Shown here: positions 5,034-5,068 of the stretch, piece by piece
How the letters are laid out: each line of letters opens with the position of its first letter
Numbering within the stretch: the stretch's first letter is position 1
Source of the DNA: DASXTB01 sp036505615
Lineage (GTDB): Bacteria > Acidobacteriota > UBA6911 > JACQSX01
Assembly (NCBI GenBank): GCA_036505615.1
Contig: DASXTB010000113.1
Coordinates: forward strand, 1 to 5,068
Direction: 5' to 3'
DNA: 5,068 nucleotides
Notes under the pieces: model-generated
Database searches by the model: none
Told to the model about the DNA's origin: nothing
The model's input: the letters and a program-made list of their open reading frames with translations, nothing else
Program-made: the position numbers and the translations under genes

Positions 5034-5068
5034 ATGCGTTATCTAATCGTTTTGGCCTGCTTGTTGAT
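5034..5068 (+). CDS. Start of a further gene with hydrophobic N-terminus (partial)
   Basis: ATG 5034 begins MRYLIVLACLL and runs off the window. The short basic start and hydrophobic run suit an exported or membrane protein, and LACLL could be part of a signal peptide. It follows the last stop of the repaired mini-gene frame by 1 base. The family cannot be told from 11 residues; another binding protein is possible given the array. GAGAGCAGAAG upstream is too far and weak to confirm the start. Confidence 0.35.
   Translation, partial: MRYLIVLACLL

Overview
The window looks like a stretch of chromosome from an uncultured or environmental Gram-negative bacterium of moderate GC content. The evidence is a set of paralogous exported substrate-binding proteins of the PF04392 / COG2984 type (ABC_sub_bind, TrpX-like). 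Multi-copy expansions of this family are typical of soil and sediment lineages such as Rokubacteria/Methylomirabilota, Tectomicrobia, Deltaproteobacteria and Bradyrhizobium-like Proteobacteria. Several small proteins also resemble conserved hypothetical families I associate with such genomes. The lineage is an inference; no rRNA, tRNA or marker gene is present.

Left part (1-973): the possible C-terminal tail of an upstream gene is followed by a 142-residue protein of unknown function with a helix-turn-helix-like C-terminal half (90-518, +). Converging on it from the right is a two-gene minus-strand mini-operon. Its first gene is a small charged helical protein split by an in-frame TAG (767-973). 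Its second is a 63-residue putative zinc-ribbon protein with a near-perfect Shine-Dalgarno (535-726). The divergent gap 974-1061 carries a 6-bp inverted repeat that overlaps the minus-strand ribosome binding site.

Right part (1062-5068): three tandem, same-strand substrate-binding protein genes. Copy 1 (1062-2043) is a pseudogene broken by two single-base deletions; restoring one base at each site gives a full-length family member of about 327 residues. Copy 2 (2046-3065) starts 3 bases after the copy 1 stop and is intact. Copy 3 (3894-4883) is also intact. Copies 2 and 3 are each followed by a tiny gene that starts with the same residues (MAEPDK...). Each of these overlaps the preceding stop codon with its ribosome binding site, and a 50-base perfect repeat spans the end of the transporter gene, the gap and the start of the mini-gene. 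Both mini-genes look damaged downstream of about residue 24-29. Between copies 2 and 3 lies an unrelated 102-residue hypothetical gene (3358-3666) with a strong ribosome binding site, bracketed by imperfect direct repeats. The window ends at the first codons of another gene with a hydrophobic N-terminus.

How the genes work together: the binding proteins would be exported and would capture a small solute, by family analogy an amino acid or other small organic molecule, for an ABC importer. No permease or ATPase gene is visible here, so the array is orphaned within this window. The overall picture is an amplified and partly decaying binding-protein array with a recurring, uncharacterised tail mini-gene.
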